Positions 50,700 to 59,647 of a stretch of DNA of 64,000 bases are shown one piece after another. Numbering within the stretch: the first letter of the stretch is position 1; every line of letters starts with the position of its first letter. A program made the position numbers and the translations under genes. Source of the stretch: Ensifer sp. MPMI2T (GTDB taxonomy: Bacteria > Pseudomonadota > Alphaproteobacteria > Rhizobiales > Rhizobiaceae); contig NZ_SRXN01000028.1 of assembly GCF_004827385.1 (NCBI RefSeq), positions 1 through 64,000 of the forward strand, read 5' to 3'. Under the pieces are notes generated by a model, which did no database searches, was not told where the DNA came from, and was given only the letters and a program-made list of their open reading frames with translations.

Positions 50700-51023
50700 G
50701 GTAATCTCCTCCAATACCTTTGCATGTATTCCCGCCTCTTCACGAGGTAGGTGGCAAACTATGACAGCGACAGCGAGGCATTACTTTATTGAAAAAGGGG
50801 AAACAGTTTTCGATTGATCAACGGTAATACGGTCGATCGGCATCGTCTCGATCGCCTATGTTATCCCTGCTTTCCTGGATACTTAATATTGCAAGTCGCG
50901 TACGGCCCAGGGAGTGCTCTTTTCTCCATCAAGCGAAAGCCGGAGCTGTTTCCAGCCCCGGCGCCGCATCTCCAGGTATCGTGGTGCCGCCCGATAATTC
51001 GGACGGCACCCGCCTTGGGAGGC
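50700..51023. other. Intergenic region between the permease and glpV genes
   Basis: This 324-base gap contains the permease ribosome site (50705-50711) and presumably its promoter. It also holds a hairpin at 50939-50962 (GCCGGAGCTG with CAGCCCCGGC, one G-U pair), which on the minus strand is a likely terminator for glpV. No RNA gene, repeat family member or riboswitch was recognised. Confidence 0.55.
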
Positions 51024-52748
51024 TTAGTTCGTCTGCCAGCTCTTGACCAGGTCATCATAGTTGACGGTGATCGGCTTTTCCTTCTCGTTCTCGACCTTCA
51101 ACTGCGGAGCGAGGTTGCCGGCCTTCACGGCTTCCGCGTTCCAGTATTCGAGATCTTGCTCTTCCGCCAGCTTCGGGCCGATGTCGCCCTGAACGCCGGC
51201 ACGCTCCAGGCGCTGCAGCACCTTTTCCTGCTCGGCGCAGAGCGAGTCCATAGCTTCCTGGGCGGTCTTTGCGCCGGAGGAAGCATCGCCGATCGCCTGC
51301 CACCAGAGCTGGGCCAGCTTCGGATAGTCAGGCACGTTCGTGCCCGTCGGCGACCACTGCAGGCGGGCCGGCGAACGGTAGAACTCGATGAGGCCGCCGA
51401 GCTTCGGTGCGCGCTCGGTGAAGCTCGGATGATCGAGCGTCGACTGGCGGATGAAGGTGAGACCGACATGGCTCTTCTTCACGTCCACGGTCTTGGACGT
51501 CACGAACTGCGCGTAGAGCCAAGCGGCCTTGGCGCGGTCATCCGGAGTGGATTTCAGGATCGTCCAGGAACCGGCGTCCTGATAGCCGAGCTTCATGCCG
51601 TCCTTCCAATAGACACCGTGAGGGCTCGGGGCAAAGCGCCACTTCGGCGTACCGTCCTCGTTCACGACAGGCAGGCCTTGCTTCACGAAGTCGGCGGTAA
51701 ATGCCGTATAGGTGAACATCTGCTGGGCGATCTCACCCTGCGATGGGACCGGACCGGATTCCGAGAAGGTCATGCCCTGGGCAGCAGCCGGAGCATAGGC
51801 CTTCAGCCAGTCGAGATACTTCTGGATCGCATAGACCGAGGCCGGGCCGTTGGTGTCGCCGCCGCGCGCAACGCAGGAGCCGACGGGACGCGAATTCTCG
51901 TCGACCCGGATGCCCCATTCGTCGACCGGCTTGCCATTCGGGATGCCCTTGTCGCCGTTGCCGGCCATCGACAGCCAAGCGTCGGTGAAGCGCCAACCGA
52001 GCGACGGGTCTTTCTTGCCGTAGTCCATGTGGCCGTAGACCTTCTTGCCGTCGATCTCGCGGCCGGTGAAGAACTCGGCGATGTCCTCATAGGCCGACCA
52101 GTTGACCGGAACGCCGAGGTCGTAGCCGTACTTGGCCTTGAACTCCTCCTGGATCTTCGGATCGTTGAACCAGTCGTAGCGGAACCAGTAGAGGTTCGCG
52201 AACTGCTGGTCGGGAAGCTGGTAGAGCTTGCCGTCCGGGGCCGTGGTGAACGACTTGCCGATGAAGTCGTCGATGTCGAGGTTGGGGTTGCTGACGTCCT
52301 TGCCCTCGTTCGCCATGAAGTCGGTCAAGCTGCGGGCCTGCTGGTAGCGCCAATGGGTGCCGATCAGATCCGAGTCGTTGATGTAGGCGTCATAGACGTT
52401 TTCGCCCGACTGCATCTGCGTCTGCAGCTTTTCGACGACGTCGCCTTCGCCGATCAGGTCGTGCGTGATCTTGATGCCGGTGATGTCGGAGAAGGCCTTG
52501 GCGAGGGTCTTCGATTCGTATTCATGGGTCGTGATCGTTTCGGAGACGACCTTGATTTCCATGCCGGCAAAGGGCTTTGCCGCATCGACGAACCACTGCA
52601 TTTCCGCTTCCTGGGCGGCGCGGTCGAGCGACGAGAGGTCGCCGATTTCCTTGTCCAGGAACGCCTTTGCCTCATCCATGCCGGCATAGGCCGAGCCGGT
52701 GAGACCCAGCAGCATTGCTGCCGTCGTCGTTAGAAGATGCCGTCGCAT
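51024..52748 (-). CDS. glpV: Glycerol ABC transporter substrate-binding protein GlpV
   Basis: A 574-residue periplasmic binding protein with a signal peptide (LLGLTGSAYA-GM). It is larger than usual sugar-binding proteins, as in the rhizobial glycerol transporter GlpV. The fold features of extracellular solute-binding family 1 are visible (SGENVYDAYINDSDLIG, LYQLPDQQFANLYWFRYDWF, DAGSWTILKSTPDDRAKAAW). ATG 52748 has GGGAGGAAATT directly upstream. It is last in glpSTPQUV, after the small glpU, and is followed by a hairpin. Confidence 0.92.
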   Translation of the reverse strand: MRRHLLTTTAAMLLGLTGSAYAGMDEAKAFLDKEIGDLSSLDRAAQEAEMQWFVDAAKPFAGMEIKVVSETITTHEYESKTLAKAFSDITGIKITHDLIGEGDVVEKLQTQMQSGENVYDAYINDSDLIGTHWRYQQARSLTDFMANEGKDVSNPNLDIDDFIGKSFTTAPDGKLYQLPDQQFANLYWFRYDWFNDPKIQEEFKAKYGYDLGVPVNWSAYEDIAEFFTGREIDGKKVYGHMDYGKKDPSLGWRFTDAWLSMAGNGDKGIPNGKPVDEWGIRVDENSRPVGSCVARGGDTNGPASVYAIQKYLDWLKAYAPAAAQGMTFSESGPVPSQGEIAQQMFTYTAFTADFVKQGLPVVNEDGTPKWRFAPSPHGVYWKDGMKLGYQDAGSWTILKSTPDDRAKAAWLYAQFVTSKTVDVKKSHVGLTFIRQSTLDHPSFTERAPKLGGLIEFYRSPARLQWSPTGTNVPDYPKLAQLWWQAIGDASSGAKTAQEAMDSLCAEQEKVLQRLERAGVQGDIGPKLAEEQDLEYWNAEAVKAGNLAPQLKVENEKEKPITVNYDDLVKSWQTN

Positions 52749-52828
52749 AATTTCCTCCCTTGGGTTTTGCGATTGCAGTTCATTGCAGTTTCGAGGGGCG
52801 CGCCGTCGATGCGCCCCCCATTCCGTTC

Positions 52829-53248
52829 TCAGACGTAGCGGAAGACGCCGATTGCATAAACCACCGAGAGCGCGACCGCCCACCAGAGGTTTGTGCCGAC
52901 GAGCCCCAGCCAGCCGAGATGAATAAAAGCGGATCCGAGCAGCGAGACAAAGAGCCGGTCGCCGCGCGTCGTTTCGAAGCGCAGGATGCCGACGCGCGGA
53001 TTGCCTCCGGGCCGGGCATATTCCCAGACGGCCATGAGCGACAGCAGCGCGAAGATCGTCAGAAAGAACATCGCGGTCGGGAAGGACCAGGCCATCCAGC
53101 CGCCGGGGATCAGCGGGGCGAACAAGTCGCGCTCGCCATCCTTGACCGGCAGGGCGGAAAAGAGCAGGCCCGCAGCTACGACATAGACGACGAGCACGGC
53201 GGCAAGTGCTACGGGCCAGCGGTTCTTGTGCGTGGCGATGGTTTCCAT
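52829..53248 (-). CDS. glpU: Small membrane protein of the glycerol transporter, DUF2160-like GlpU
   Basis: A 139-residue protein with four predicted membrane helices (WPVALAAVLVVYVVAAGLLF, the WMAWSFPTAMFFLTIFALLSL stretch, and two near the C-terminus). It matches the DUF2160 type found between permease and binding-protein genes in rhizobial glp operons, where it is called GlpU; its role is unknown. Its start overlaps the glpQ stop by one base. Confidence 0.85.
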   Translation of the reverse strand: METIATHKNRWPVALAAVLVVYVVAAGLLFSALPVKDGERDLFAPLIPGGWMAWSFPTAMFFLTIFALLSLMAVWEYARPGGNPRVGILRFETTRGDRLFVSLLGSAFIHLGWLGLVGTNLWWAVALSVVYAIGVFRYV

Positions 53249-54072
53249 CAGACCCTCCCCAGGGCAAAGCCCTTGGCGATGTAATTGCGGACGAAATAGA
53301 TCACGAGCGCGCCGGGGATGATCGTCAGCACGCCGGCGGCGGCAAGCACGCCCCAGTCAAGACCGGACGCCGAGACGGTGCGGGTCATGGTGGCCGCGAT
53401 CGGCTTGGCATCAGTGGTCGTGAGCGTGCGGGCGATCAGGAGCTCGACCCAGGAGAACATGAAGCAGAAGAAGGCGGCGACGCCAATGCCGGATGCGATC
53501 AGCGGCACGAAGATTTTTACGAAAAAGCGCGGGAAGGAATAACCATCGATATAGGCCGTCTCGTCGATCTCTTTCGGCACGCCGGACATGAAGCCTTCGA
53601 GAATCCAGACCGCCAGCGGCACGTTGAACAGGCAGTGCGCGATCGCGACCGCGATATGCGTGTCGATCAGGCCGAAGGCGGAATAGAGCTGGAAGAAGGG
53701 CAGCGCGAAAACGGCCGGCGGCGCCATCCGGTTCGTGAGCAGCCAGAAGAACAGGTGCTTGTCGCCGAGGAAGCGGTAGCGCGAAAAGGCGTAGGCCGCC
53801 GGCAGCGCCACGGTGACCGAGATCACCGTGTTCATCACGACGTAGGTGATCGAGTTGATGTAGCCGTTGTACCAAGAGGGATCGGTGAAGATCACCCGGT
53901 AGTTCCGGAGCGTCGGGTTCTGCGGCCAGAGCGAGAACGTGCTGAGAATCTCGCCCGTCTCCTTGAAGCTCATATTGACCAGCCAGTAGATCGGCAGGAG
54001 CAGGAAGACGATGTAGATCGTCGGAACCAGCCAGGAGAGGCGTTGTGATATCGGTTGCGTTTGAGTCTTCAT
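53248..54072 (-). CDS. glpQ: Glycerol ABC transporter permease GlpQ
   Basis: A 274-residue MalG-type inner-membrane permease with six helices and the EAA loop GFMSGVPKEIDETAYIDGYS, which docks to the ATPases. It forms the translocation channel with GlpP. It lies 18 bases after glpP and overlaps glpU by one base. Confidence 0.92.
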   Translation of the reverse strand: MKTQTQPISQRLSWLVPTIYIVFLLLPIYWLVNMSFKETGEILSTFSLWPQNPTLRNYRVIFTDPSWYNGYINSITYVVMNTVISVTVALPAAYAFSRYRFLGDKHLFFWLLTNRMAPPAVFALPFFQLYSAFGLIDTHIAVAIAHCLFNVPLAVWILEGFMSGVPKEIDETAYIDGYSFPRFFVKIFVPLIASGIGVAAFFCFMFSWVELLIARTLTTTDAKPIAATMTRTVSASGLDWGVLAAAGVLTIIPGALVIYFVRNYIAKGFALGRV

Positions 54073-54090
54073 GGTGTCCTCCCTCCCTTC

Positions 54091-54957
54091 TCAGCCTTGC
54101 GCGTCACTGGTGGTCATCACCGTGTAGAAGATCCACGAGAGCAGCAGGATGATTAGGAAGTAGATGATCGAGAGGGCTGCGGCCGGGCCGAGGTCGAATT
54201 GGCCAATCGCCATCTTGACGAGATCGATCGACAGGAAAGTCGTCGAATTGCCCGGACCACCGCCGGTGACGACGAAAGGCTCCGTATAGATCATGAAACT
54301 GTCCATGAAGCGCAGCAGGAAGGCGATCAAGAGCACGCGCTTCATCTTCGGAAGCTGGATGTAGCGGAAGACGGACCAGCGCGAGGCGCCGTCGATCTTG
54401 GCCGCCTGGTAGTAGGCGTCCGGGATCGAGACGAGGCCGGCATAGCAGAGGAGCACGACGAGGCTCGTCCAGTGCCAGACGTCCATGACGATCAGCGTGA
54501 TCCAGGCGTCGAGCGGGTTCTGCACATAGTTGTAGTTGATGCCGAGCGATGCGAGCGTGCGTCCGAGAAGACCGATGTCGACGCGGCCGAAGACCTGCCA
54601 GATGGTGCCGACGACGTTCCATGGAATGAGCAGCGGCAGCGCCATCAGAACCAAGCAGATCGGAACGCCGATGCCCTTCTTCGGCATATTGAGTGCGATC
54701 ACGATGCCGAGCGGAATCTGGATCGTCAGGATGATCGCCGAGAAGATCAGGTTGCGGATCAACGCATCCCAGAAGCGGTCGGATTCGAGCGTCTCCACGA
54801 ACCAGTCGGTGCCGGCCCAGAAGAACTCGTTGTTGCCGAAGGTATCCTGCACCGAATAGTTCACGACGGTCATCAGCGGGATGACGGCGGAGAAGGCGAC
54901 GAGCACCAACACCGGCAGGACCATGAACCAGGCCTTGTTGTTCCAGGTTTTTTCCAT
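54091..54957 (-). CDS. glpP: Glycerol ABC transporter permease GlpP
   Basis: A 288-residue MalF-type permease with six helices and the EAA loop SIPDAYYQAAKIDGASRW. It partners GlpQ. It starts 3 bases after the glpT stop, so it is tightly linked to the ATPase genes. Confidence 0.92.
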   Translation of the reverse strand: MEKTWNNKAWFMVLPVLVLVAFSAVIPLMTVVNYSVQDTFGNNEFFWAGTDWFVETLESDRFWDALIRNLIFSAIILTIQIPLGIVIALNMPKKGIGVPICLVLMALPLLIPWNVVGTIWQVFGRVDIGLLGRTLASLGINYNYVQNPLDAWITLIVMDVWHWTSLVVLLCYAGLVSIPDAYYQAAKIDGASRWSVFRYIQLPKMKRVLLIAFLLRFMDSFMIYTEPFVVTGGGPGNSTTFLSIDLVKMAIGQFDLGPAAALSIIYFLIILLLSWIFYTVMTTSDAQG

Positions 54958-54960
54958 GGC

Positions 54961-56031
54961 TCAAGCCTCCTCACCGACGCGCCAGGAATCGGCGTAGATA
55001 TTGATTGCCTTCGGATCGAAGGTGACGCGCGGTTCGGCGGGAATTTCGCCGTCCTCGTCAACGATGATCGAGATTGGCAGGTCGGCGAAACGCGCGCGGA
55101 CGATCTTGTGTCGGCCAATGTCCTCGACCTTGGTGATGGCGACCGGCATGCCTTCGCGTCCGAGCGAAACGAATTCCGGGCGGATGCCGAGCTCGGTCTT
55201 GGCGCCGGACTTGATCTTCGGCAGGAAGTTCAGCGCGATGCTCTCGCTACCGATCGCGGCTGTGTTGCCGGCGATCTGTGCGGGCAGGACGTTCATGCCC
55301 GGGGAGCCGATGAAATAGCCGACGAAGGTGTGCCGCGGCCGCTCGAAGAGTTCGGCCGGCGTGCCGATCTGGACGATCTGGCCGTCATACATGACGACGA
55401 CCTTGTCGGCGAAGGTGAGCGCCTCGGTCTGGTCATGCGTCACATAGACCATGGTGAAACCGAACTGCTTGTGCAGCCGCTTGATCTGCGAGCGCAGCAC
55501 CCATTTCATTTCGGGATCGATGACGGTAAGCGGCTCGTCGAAGAGGATGGCGCTGACGTCCGAGCGGACGAGGCCGCGGCCAAGCGAGATCTTCTGCTTC
55601 TGGTCGGCGGTCAATCCGCGTGCGGTCTTCTTCGCCCGGCCGCCGAGACCGATCATCTCGATGATCTCGCTGACGCGGCGGTCGACCTCCGCTTCGGGCA
55701 CGTGCCGGTTGCGAAGCGGGAAGGCGAGATTGTCGTAAACCGTCATCGTGTCGTATATCACCGGGAACTGGAACACCTGAGCGATGTTGCGTTCCTGGGT
55801 GGAGAGCTGCGTGACATCGTGCCCGTCGAAGAGAATGCGCCCTTCGGACGGATTGATGAGGCCGGAAATGATGTTGAGAAGCGTGGTCTTGCCGCATCCG
55901 GAAGGACCAAGCAGCGCATAGGCGCCGCCGTCGTTCCACTCGTGATGCACTTCCCTCAGCGCGTAGTCCGCTTCCGACTTTGGCTTGGCGCCGTAGGCGT
56001 GACGGATATGTTCAAGGTTGATTCTTGCCAT
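54961..56031 (-). CDS. glpT: Glycerol ABC transporter ATPase GlpT, degenerate signature motif
   Basis: A 356-residue MalK/UgpC-like ATPase with Walker A GPSGCGKTT (about residues 42-50), Walker B ILFDEP (162-167) and H-loop His199 in VYVTHDQTEA. The C-terminal regulatory domain contains ELGIRPEFVSLG. The ABC signature, normally LSGGQ, reads LTADQ (140-144), so its contribution to ATP binding across the dimer should be weak. ATG 56031 has GGAGGAG immediately upstream, which rules out the longer in-frame extension. Partner of GlpS. Confidence 0.93.
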   Translation of the reverse strand: MARINLEHIRHAYGAKPKSEADYALREVHHEWNDGGAYALLGPSGCGKTTLLNIISGLINPSEGRILFDGHDVTQLSTQERNIAQVFQFPVIYDTMTVYDNLAFPLRNRHVPEAEVDRRVSEIIEMIGLGGRAKKTARGLTADQKQKISLGRGLVRSDVSAILFDEPLTVIDPEMKWVLRSQIKRLHKQFGFTMVYVTHDQTEALTFADKVVVMYDGQIVQIGTPAELFERPRHTFVGYFIGSPGMNVLPAQIAGNTAAIGSESIALNFLPKIKSGAKTELGIRPEFVSLGREGMPVAITKVEDIGRHKIVRARFADLPISIIVDEDGEIPAEPRVTFDPKAINIYADSWRVGEEA

Positions 56032-56051
56032 TTTCTCCTCCCAGCGCCGCC

Positions 56052-57122
56052 TCAGGCCGTGCCGCCGATCGCGCGGCCGTCCGGCCCAAAAGCCATCAGG
56101 TGGCGTATATCGACAAAGACCTGAAGAACCGCGTCCGGTTCGATGTCGTGGACGCCGGGTGCGAGCATGACCCAGCGCGCGCCGGCAAATCCGACGTGAA
56201 TGAAGCTCTCCGACCCGGCGATCTCGGAAATCGCCGTCTTGACGGTAAGCGCATTGCCGCTGCCGTTCGGCGGATCGAAAGAAAGGTGGTGCGGTTGGAA
56301 GGCGACGGTGCAAGGGCCGTCGGGAACGGCCGAAAGGTGGACCGGGACGGTAAGTACGGGCTTTCCATCGAGCGTAAAATCCGTTCCCGTTTTCACGAGC
56401 TCGATCGTATTCAGCGGCGGATCGGCGAAGGTGCGCGCGGTGACGATGTCGATCGGGCGGCGATAGACATCGATGGTGCGGCCGAACTGAGTGATGCGGC
56501 CCTCGCTCAAGGCCGCGGTATTGCCGCCGAGCAGCAAGGCCTCGGACGGTTCCGTCGTCGCATAAACGAAGATCGCGCCGGAGGCCGCGAAGATCTTCGG
56601 CAATTCCTCGCGCAATTCCTCGCGCAGCTTGTAATCGAGATTGGCGAGCGGTTCGTCGAGGAGCACCAGATCGGCGTTCTTGACGATCGCACGCGCAAGC
56701 GCAGTGCGCTGCTGCTGGCCGCCGGAAAGGTTCAAGGGCGTGCGGTCGAGATAGGGGGTGAGCTTCAGGAGTTCGGCCGCCTTGCGCACTTCCCGATCGA
56801 CGGTTGCGCTATCGGCGCCCTTGATGCGCATTGGCGAGGCGATGTTGTCGTAGACCGTCATCGCCGGATAGTTGATGAACTGCTGGTAGACCATGGCGAC
56901 AGAGCGCTGCTGCACCGGCAGGCCGGTGACGTCGGCGCCGTCGAAACGAAGCGAACCGGAGGCAGGCTTGTCGAGACCGGCCATCAGCCGCATCAGCGAC
57001 GTCTTGCCGGAGAGCGTGGGGCCAAGCAGCACGTTGAGCGACCCCCTCTCCAGCACAAGGTCGGTCGGGTGGATATGCGTCTCCCCGCCTACGACCTTGG
57101 ATATATCCTTCATTTCAAGCAT
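56052..57122 (-). CDS. glpS: Glycerol ABC transporter ATPase GlpS, H-loop His replaced
   Basis: A 356-residue MalK-like ATPase with Walker A GPTLSGKTS (34-42), intact signature LSGGQ (132-136) and Walker B VLLDEP (153-158). The H-loop reads VYATTEPSEA, with Thr190 where the catalytic-switch His should be. This is the mirror image of GlpT, which keeps the His but lacks the signature. It is first of glpSTPQUV and follows glpD, with a repeat in the 98-base spacer. Confidence 0.93.
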   Translation of the reverse strand: MLEMKDISKVVGGETHIHPTDLVLERGSLNVLLGPTLSGKTSLMRLMAGLDKPASGSLRFDGADVTGLPVQQRSVAMVYQQFINYPAMTVYDNIASPMRIKGADSATVDREVRKAAELLKLTPYLDRTPLNLSGGQQQRTALARAIVKNADLVLLDEPLANLDYKLREELREELPKIFAASGAIFVYATTEPSEALLLGGNTAALSEGRITQFGRTIDVYRRPIDIVTARTFADPPLNTIELVKTGTDFTLDGKPVLTVPVHLSAVPDGPCTVAFQPHHLSFDPPNGSGNALTVKTAISEIAGSESFIHVGFAGARWVMLAPGVHDIEPDAVLQVFVDIRHLMAFGPDGRAIGGTA

Positions 57123-57175
57123 TGCATTCTCCGGTGTTCCACCCAGCCATCGGCAGTCTCATTGCAGGTCCCAGA

Positions 57176-57223
57176 GCGGATGAGGAAAGGGTTTTCTGCC
57201 TTCCGCCCGCATATCGTGATCTA
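57176..57223. repeat. Palindromic repeat fragment (family C) ending at the glpD stop codon
   Basis: GCGGATGAGGAAAGGGTTTTCTGCCTTCCGCCCGC carries the words GCGGATG-AGGAAA and TTCCGCCCGCAT, then TATCGTGATCTAG. The last bases match TCGTGATCTAGGCGG at 35134 onward. The glpD stop (CTA on the plus strand, 57221-57223) is inside the repeat. Confidence 0.65.
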
Positions 57224-58738
57224 GGCGGCAGCGTTGGCCGCACCCTGCATATACTCCTCCAGCTCCGCAGCCTCCGCTAGCGAGAGCTTCAGTCCCAGTT
57301 TCGTGCGGCGCCACAGTACGTCCTCCGCGCGGCGCGCCCATTCCTGCTCGATCAGCCAATTGACTTCGGTTTCGTAGAGGTCTGCACCGAAACATCTTCC
57401 GAGATCGGCTTCGCTCGCCGCCTTGCCGAGAAGCCGGGCCGCCCGCGTGCCGTAGAGCCGCACGAGGCGGCGCGCGTGTGACTTGGCGAGAAAAGGGTAG
57501 CGCGCCTTGAGGCTGGCGACCTCGGCGTCGTAGCCGGTCGCGGGAAAATCGCCGCCCGGCAGGCTCGATTCGGCGGTCCATTTCCGGCCCTTGACCCCGA
57601 TCGCCTCGCCGATCTTTTCCAGCGCGGACTCACTCAGCCGCCGATAGGTCGTAAGCTTGCCGCCGAAAACGTTCAGCAGAGGTGCTTGGCCGTTCTGTCC
57701 GTCGAGGCGCAGCACGTAATCGCGGGTCGCCTCCTGCGCCTTGCTGGCGCCATCGTCGAACAGCGGGCGCACCGCCGAATAGGTCCAGACGATGTCGTCG
57801 CGCGTTACCGGATCTTTGAAGTATTCGCTCGCTGCCTTGCAAAGATAGTCGATCTCGGCGTCATTGATGTATGCCTCTGCCGGGTTGCCGTCGAAATCGT
57901 GGTCCGTCGTTCCGATCAGCGTGAAATCGTTCTCGTAGGGAATGGCGAAGATGATCCGCCCGTCCGGATTCTGGAAGAAATAGGCGCGCGGATCGTCGAA
58001 CTTCTTTCTCACGACGATATGGCTGCCCTGCACGAGGCGGACATTGTGCACGTCGTTCTTGCCGATCGCGTCGGCGAGCACCCGATCCACCCAGGGACCG
58101 GTGGCGTTGACGAGCATGCGGGCGCGCAGGGTTGAGCGCGTTCCCGTCACCATATTTTCCGTTTCGATTGCCCAGTGTCCGTCGTTGCGGCGTGCGGAGA
58201 TCACTCGGGTGCGCGGCATGACCCGCGCGCCGCGATCGGCCGCATCGCGAGCATTCAGCACCACCAGGCGGGCATCGTTGACCCAGCCGTCGGAATATTC
58301 GAATGCCTTGGTGAAAAGCCGCTTCAGCGGCAATCCCGCCGGGTCGCGGGTCATGTCCAGTGTGCGGGTCGGCGGCAGCAGCTTACGGCCGCCGATATGA
58401 TCGTAGAGAAACAGGCCGAGGCGGATGAGCCAGGCGGGGCGCATGCCGCCCCTGTGGAAGGGCAGCACGAAGCGCATCGGCCAGATGACGTGCGGCGCCA
58501 TTGCCCACAATATCTCGCGCTCCATCAGCGCCTCGCGCACCAGGCGGAACTCATAATATTCGAGATAGCGCAGGCCGCCGTGGATAAGCTTGGTGGAGCC
58601 GGACGATGTGCCGGAGGCGAAGTCCTTCATTTCGGCCAGCGCAACAGAATAACCCCGACCGACCGCATCGCGCGCAATGCCGCATCCATTGATGCCGCCG
58701 CCTATGACGAAGACGTCGAAGATCGTCTGCTCTGACAC
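57221..58738 (-). CDS. glpD: Aerobic glycerol-3-phosphate dehydrogenase
   Basis: GlpD oxidises glycerol-3-phosphate to dihydroxyacetone phosphate at the membrane and feeds electrons to quinone. The 505-residue protein has the FAD-binding VIGGGINGCGIARDAVGRG, then GTSSGSTKLIHGGLRYLE, GTTDHDFDGNP and FGGKLTTYRRLSE. GTG 58738 is chosen because GGAGGGGA precedes it; the longer frame from 58768 starts inside that ribosome site region. Downstream lie the glycerol transporter genes and upstream glpR. Confidence 0.95.
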   Translation of the reverse strand: MSEQTIFDVFVIGGGINGCGIARDAVGRGYSVALAEMKDFASGTSSGSTKLIHGGLRYLEYYEFRLVREALMEREILWAMAPHVIWPMRFVLPFHRGGMRPAWLIRLGLFLYDHIGGRKLLPPTRTLDMTRDPAGLPLKRLFTKAFEYSDGWVNDARLVVLNARDAADRGARVMPRTRVISARRNDGHWAIETENMVTGTRSTLRARMLVNATGPWVDRVLADAIGKNDVHNVRLVQGSHIVVRKKFDDPRAYFFQNPDGRIIFAIPYENDFTLIGTTDHDFDGNPAEAYINDAEIDYLCKAASEYFKDPVTRDDIVWTYSAVRPLFDDGASKAQEATRDYVLRLDGQNGQAPLLNVFGGKLTTYRRLSESALEKIGEAIGVKGRKWTAESSLPGGDFPATGYDAEVASLKARYPFLAKSHARRLVRLYGTRAARLLGKAASEADLGRCFGADLYETEVNWLIEQEWARRAEDVLWRRTKLGLKLSLAEAAELEEYMQGAANAAA

Positions 58739-58801
58739 TGTATTTCCCCTCCGCATTTCGCAATGCACAAATTGATGCGGCTGCGAAAGTGAAATCAGTT
58801 A

Positions 58802-58837
58802 AAACGAAAACATATCGAATGTCAAACGAATGTTTTC
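58802..58837. promoter_or_regulatory. Candidate GlpR operator upstream of glpD
   Basis: AAACGAA occurs twice, at 58802-58808 and 58824-58830, 22 bases apart (two helical turns). GAAAACAT (58806-58813) and ATGTTTTC (58830-58837) form an inverted repeat. The AAACGAA core is shared with the element before glpR. It lies about 65 bases before the glpD start. Confidence 0.6.
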
Positions 58838-58867
58838 TCGAAGCTAGGCGCCCGCAACGCGTGCCAA

Positions 58868-59632
58868 TCAGACGTCGGTCTCGATCAGACGGACGTCCTG
58901 TTCGGCGCATATTTTCCGAACGTGTTCAATGATACAGCGGTCGGTGATAAAAGTCTGGACCTGCGAGATGTGGCCGATCCTGACCGGCGCGGTTCGCTCG
59001 AATTTAGTGGAGTCCGAAACGAGAATGACGTGCCGCGCATTTGCGATGATCGCCTGAGCGACTTTCACTTCCCGATAATCGAAATCTAGCAGTGCGCCGT
59101 CGTGGTCGATCGCCGAGGCTCCGATGACGGCGAAATCCACCTTGAACTGCTTGATGAAATCGACGGCAGCCTCGCCGACAATGCCGCCGTCGGAACCGCG
59201 TACGACACCGCCGGCGATCACCACCTCGATCGAGGGGAATACGCGCAACCTGTTGGCAACATTGATGTTGTTGGTGATGACCATCAGTTCCTTGTGGTCA
59301 AGCAGCGCTTCTCCCACCGCTTCGGTGGTGGTGCCGATATTGATGAAGAGCGAGGCGTTGTCAGGGATAAGCGCGGCGGCGGCGCGGCCGATCGCTTGTT
59401 TTTCCGCCGCGGCGATCTGGCGTCGTGCATCGTATTTGACGTTTTCCTTGCCGCTCGGGAAGATCGCGCCGCCGTGGATGCGGTTCAGCACCCTTGCATC
59501 GCAGAGATCGTTGAGGTCCTTGCGGATTGTTTGTGGTGTCACTGAAAAGCGGTGCGCAAGCTCCTCGACGAGCACGCGCCCCTCTGATTTTGCCATCTCC
59601 AGGATTTCTGCCTGCCGCCCGCTGAGATACAT
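58868..59632 (-). CDS. glpR: DeoR-family glycerol-3-phosphate regulon repressor
   Basis: A 254-residue DeoR regulator with the N-terminal helix-turn-helix (RVLVEELAHRFSVTPQTIRKDLNDL) and a sugar-phosphate sensor domain (INIGTTTEAVGEAL, VIAGGVVRGSDGGIVG). Context with glpD and the glycerol transporter supports GlpR. An inverted repeat sits just upstream of its start, suggesting autoregulation. The inducer is expected to be glycerol-3-phosphate by analogy with E. coli GlpR. Confidence 0.92.
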   Translation of the reverse strand: MYLSGRQAEILEMAKSEGRVLVEELAHRFSVTPQTIRKDLNDLCDARVLNRIHGGAIFPSGKENVKYDARRQIAAAEKQAIGRAAAALIPDNASLFINIGTTTEAVGEALLDHKELMVITNNINVANRLRVFPSIEVVIAGGVVRGSDGGIVGEAAVDFIKQFKVDFAVIGASAIDHDGALLDFDYREVKVAQAIIANARHVILVSDSTKFERTAPVRIGHISQVQTFITDRCIIEHVRKICAEQDVRLIETDV

Positions 59633-59647
59633 TTTGGCTCCCTCAGG

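Noticed and set aside
48972-50750. 592-codon open frame on the plus strand opposite the deaminase and permease genes
   Set aside because: It spans two genes and their spacer antisense, and its translation is a low-complexity Asp/Arg/His/Gly mix.
52829-53267. Long minus-strand extension of glpV through the glpU region
   Set aside because: glpU has its own membrane-protein frame, and ATG 52748 of glpV has a strong ribosome site followed by a signal peptide.
54199-56124. 641-codon open frame on the plus strand opposite glpP and glpT
   Set aside because: Antisense shadow of ABC transporter genes whose own motifs are clear.
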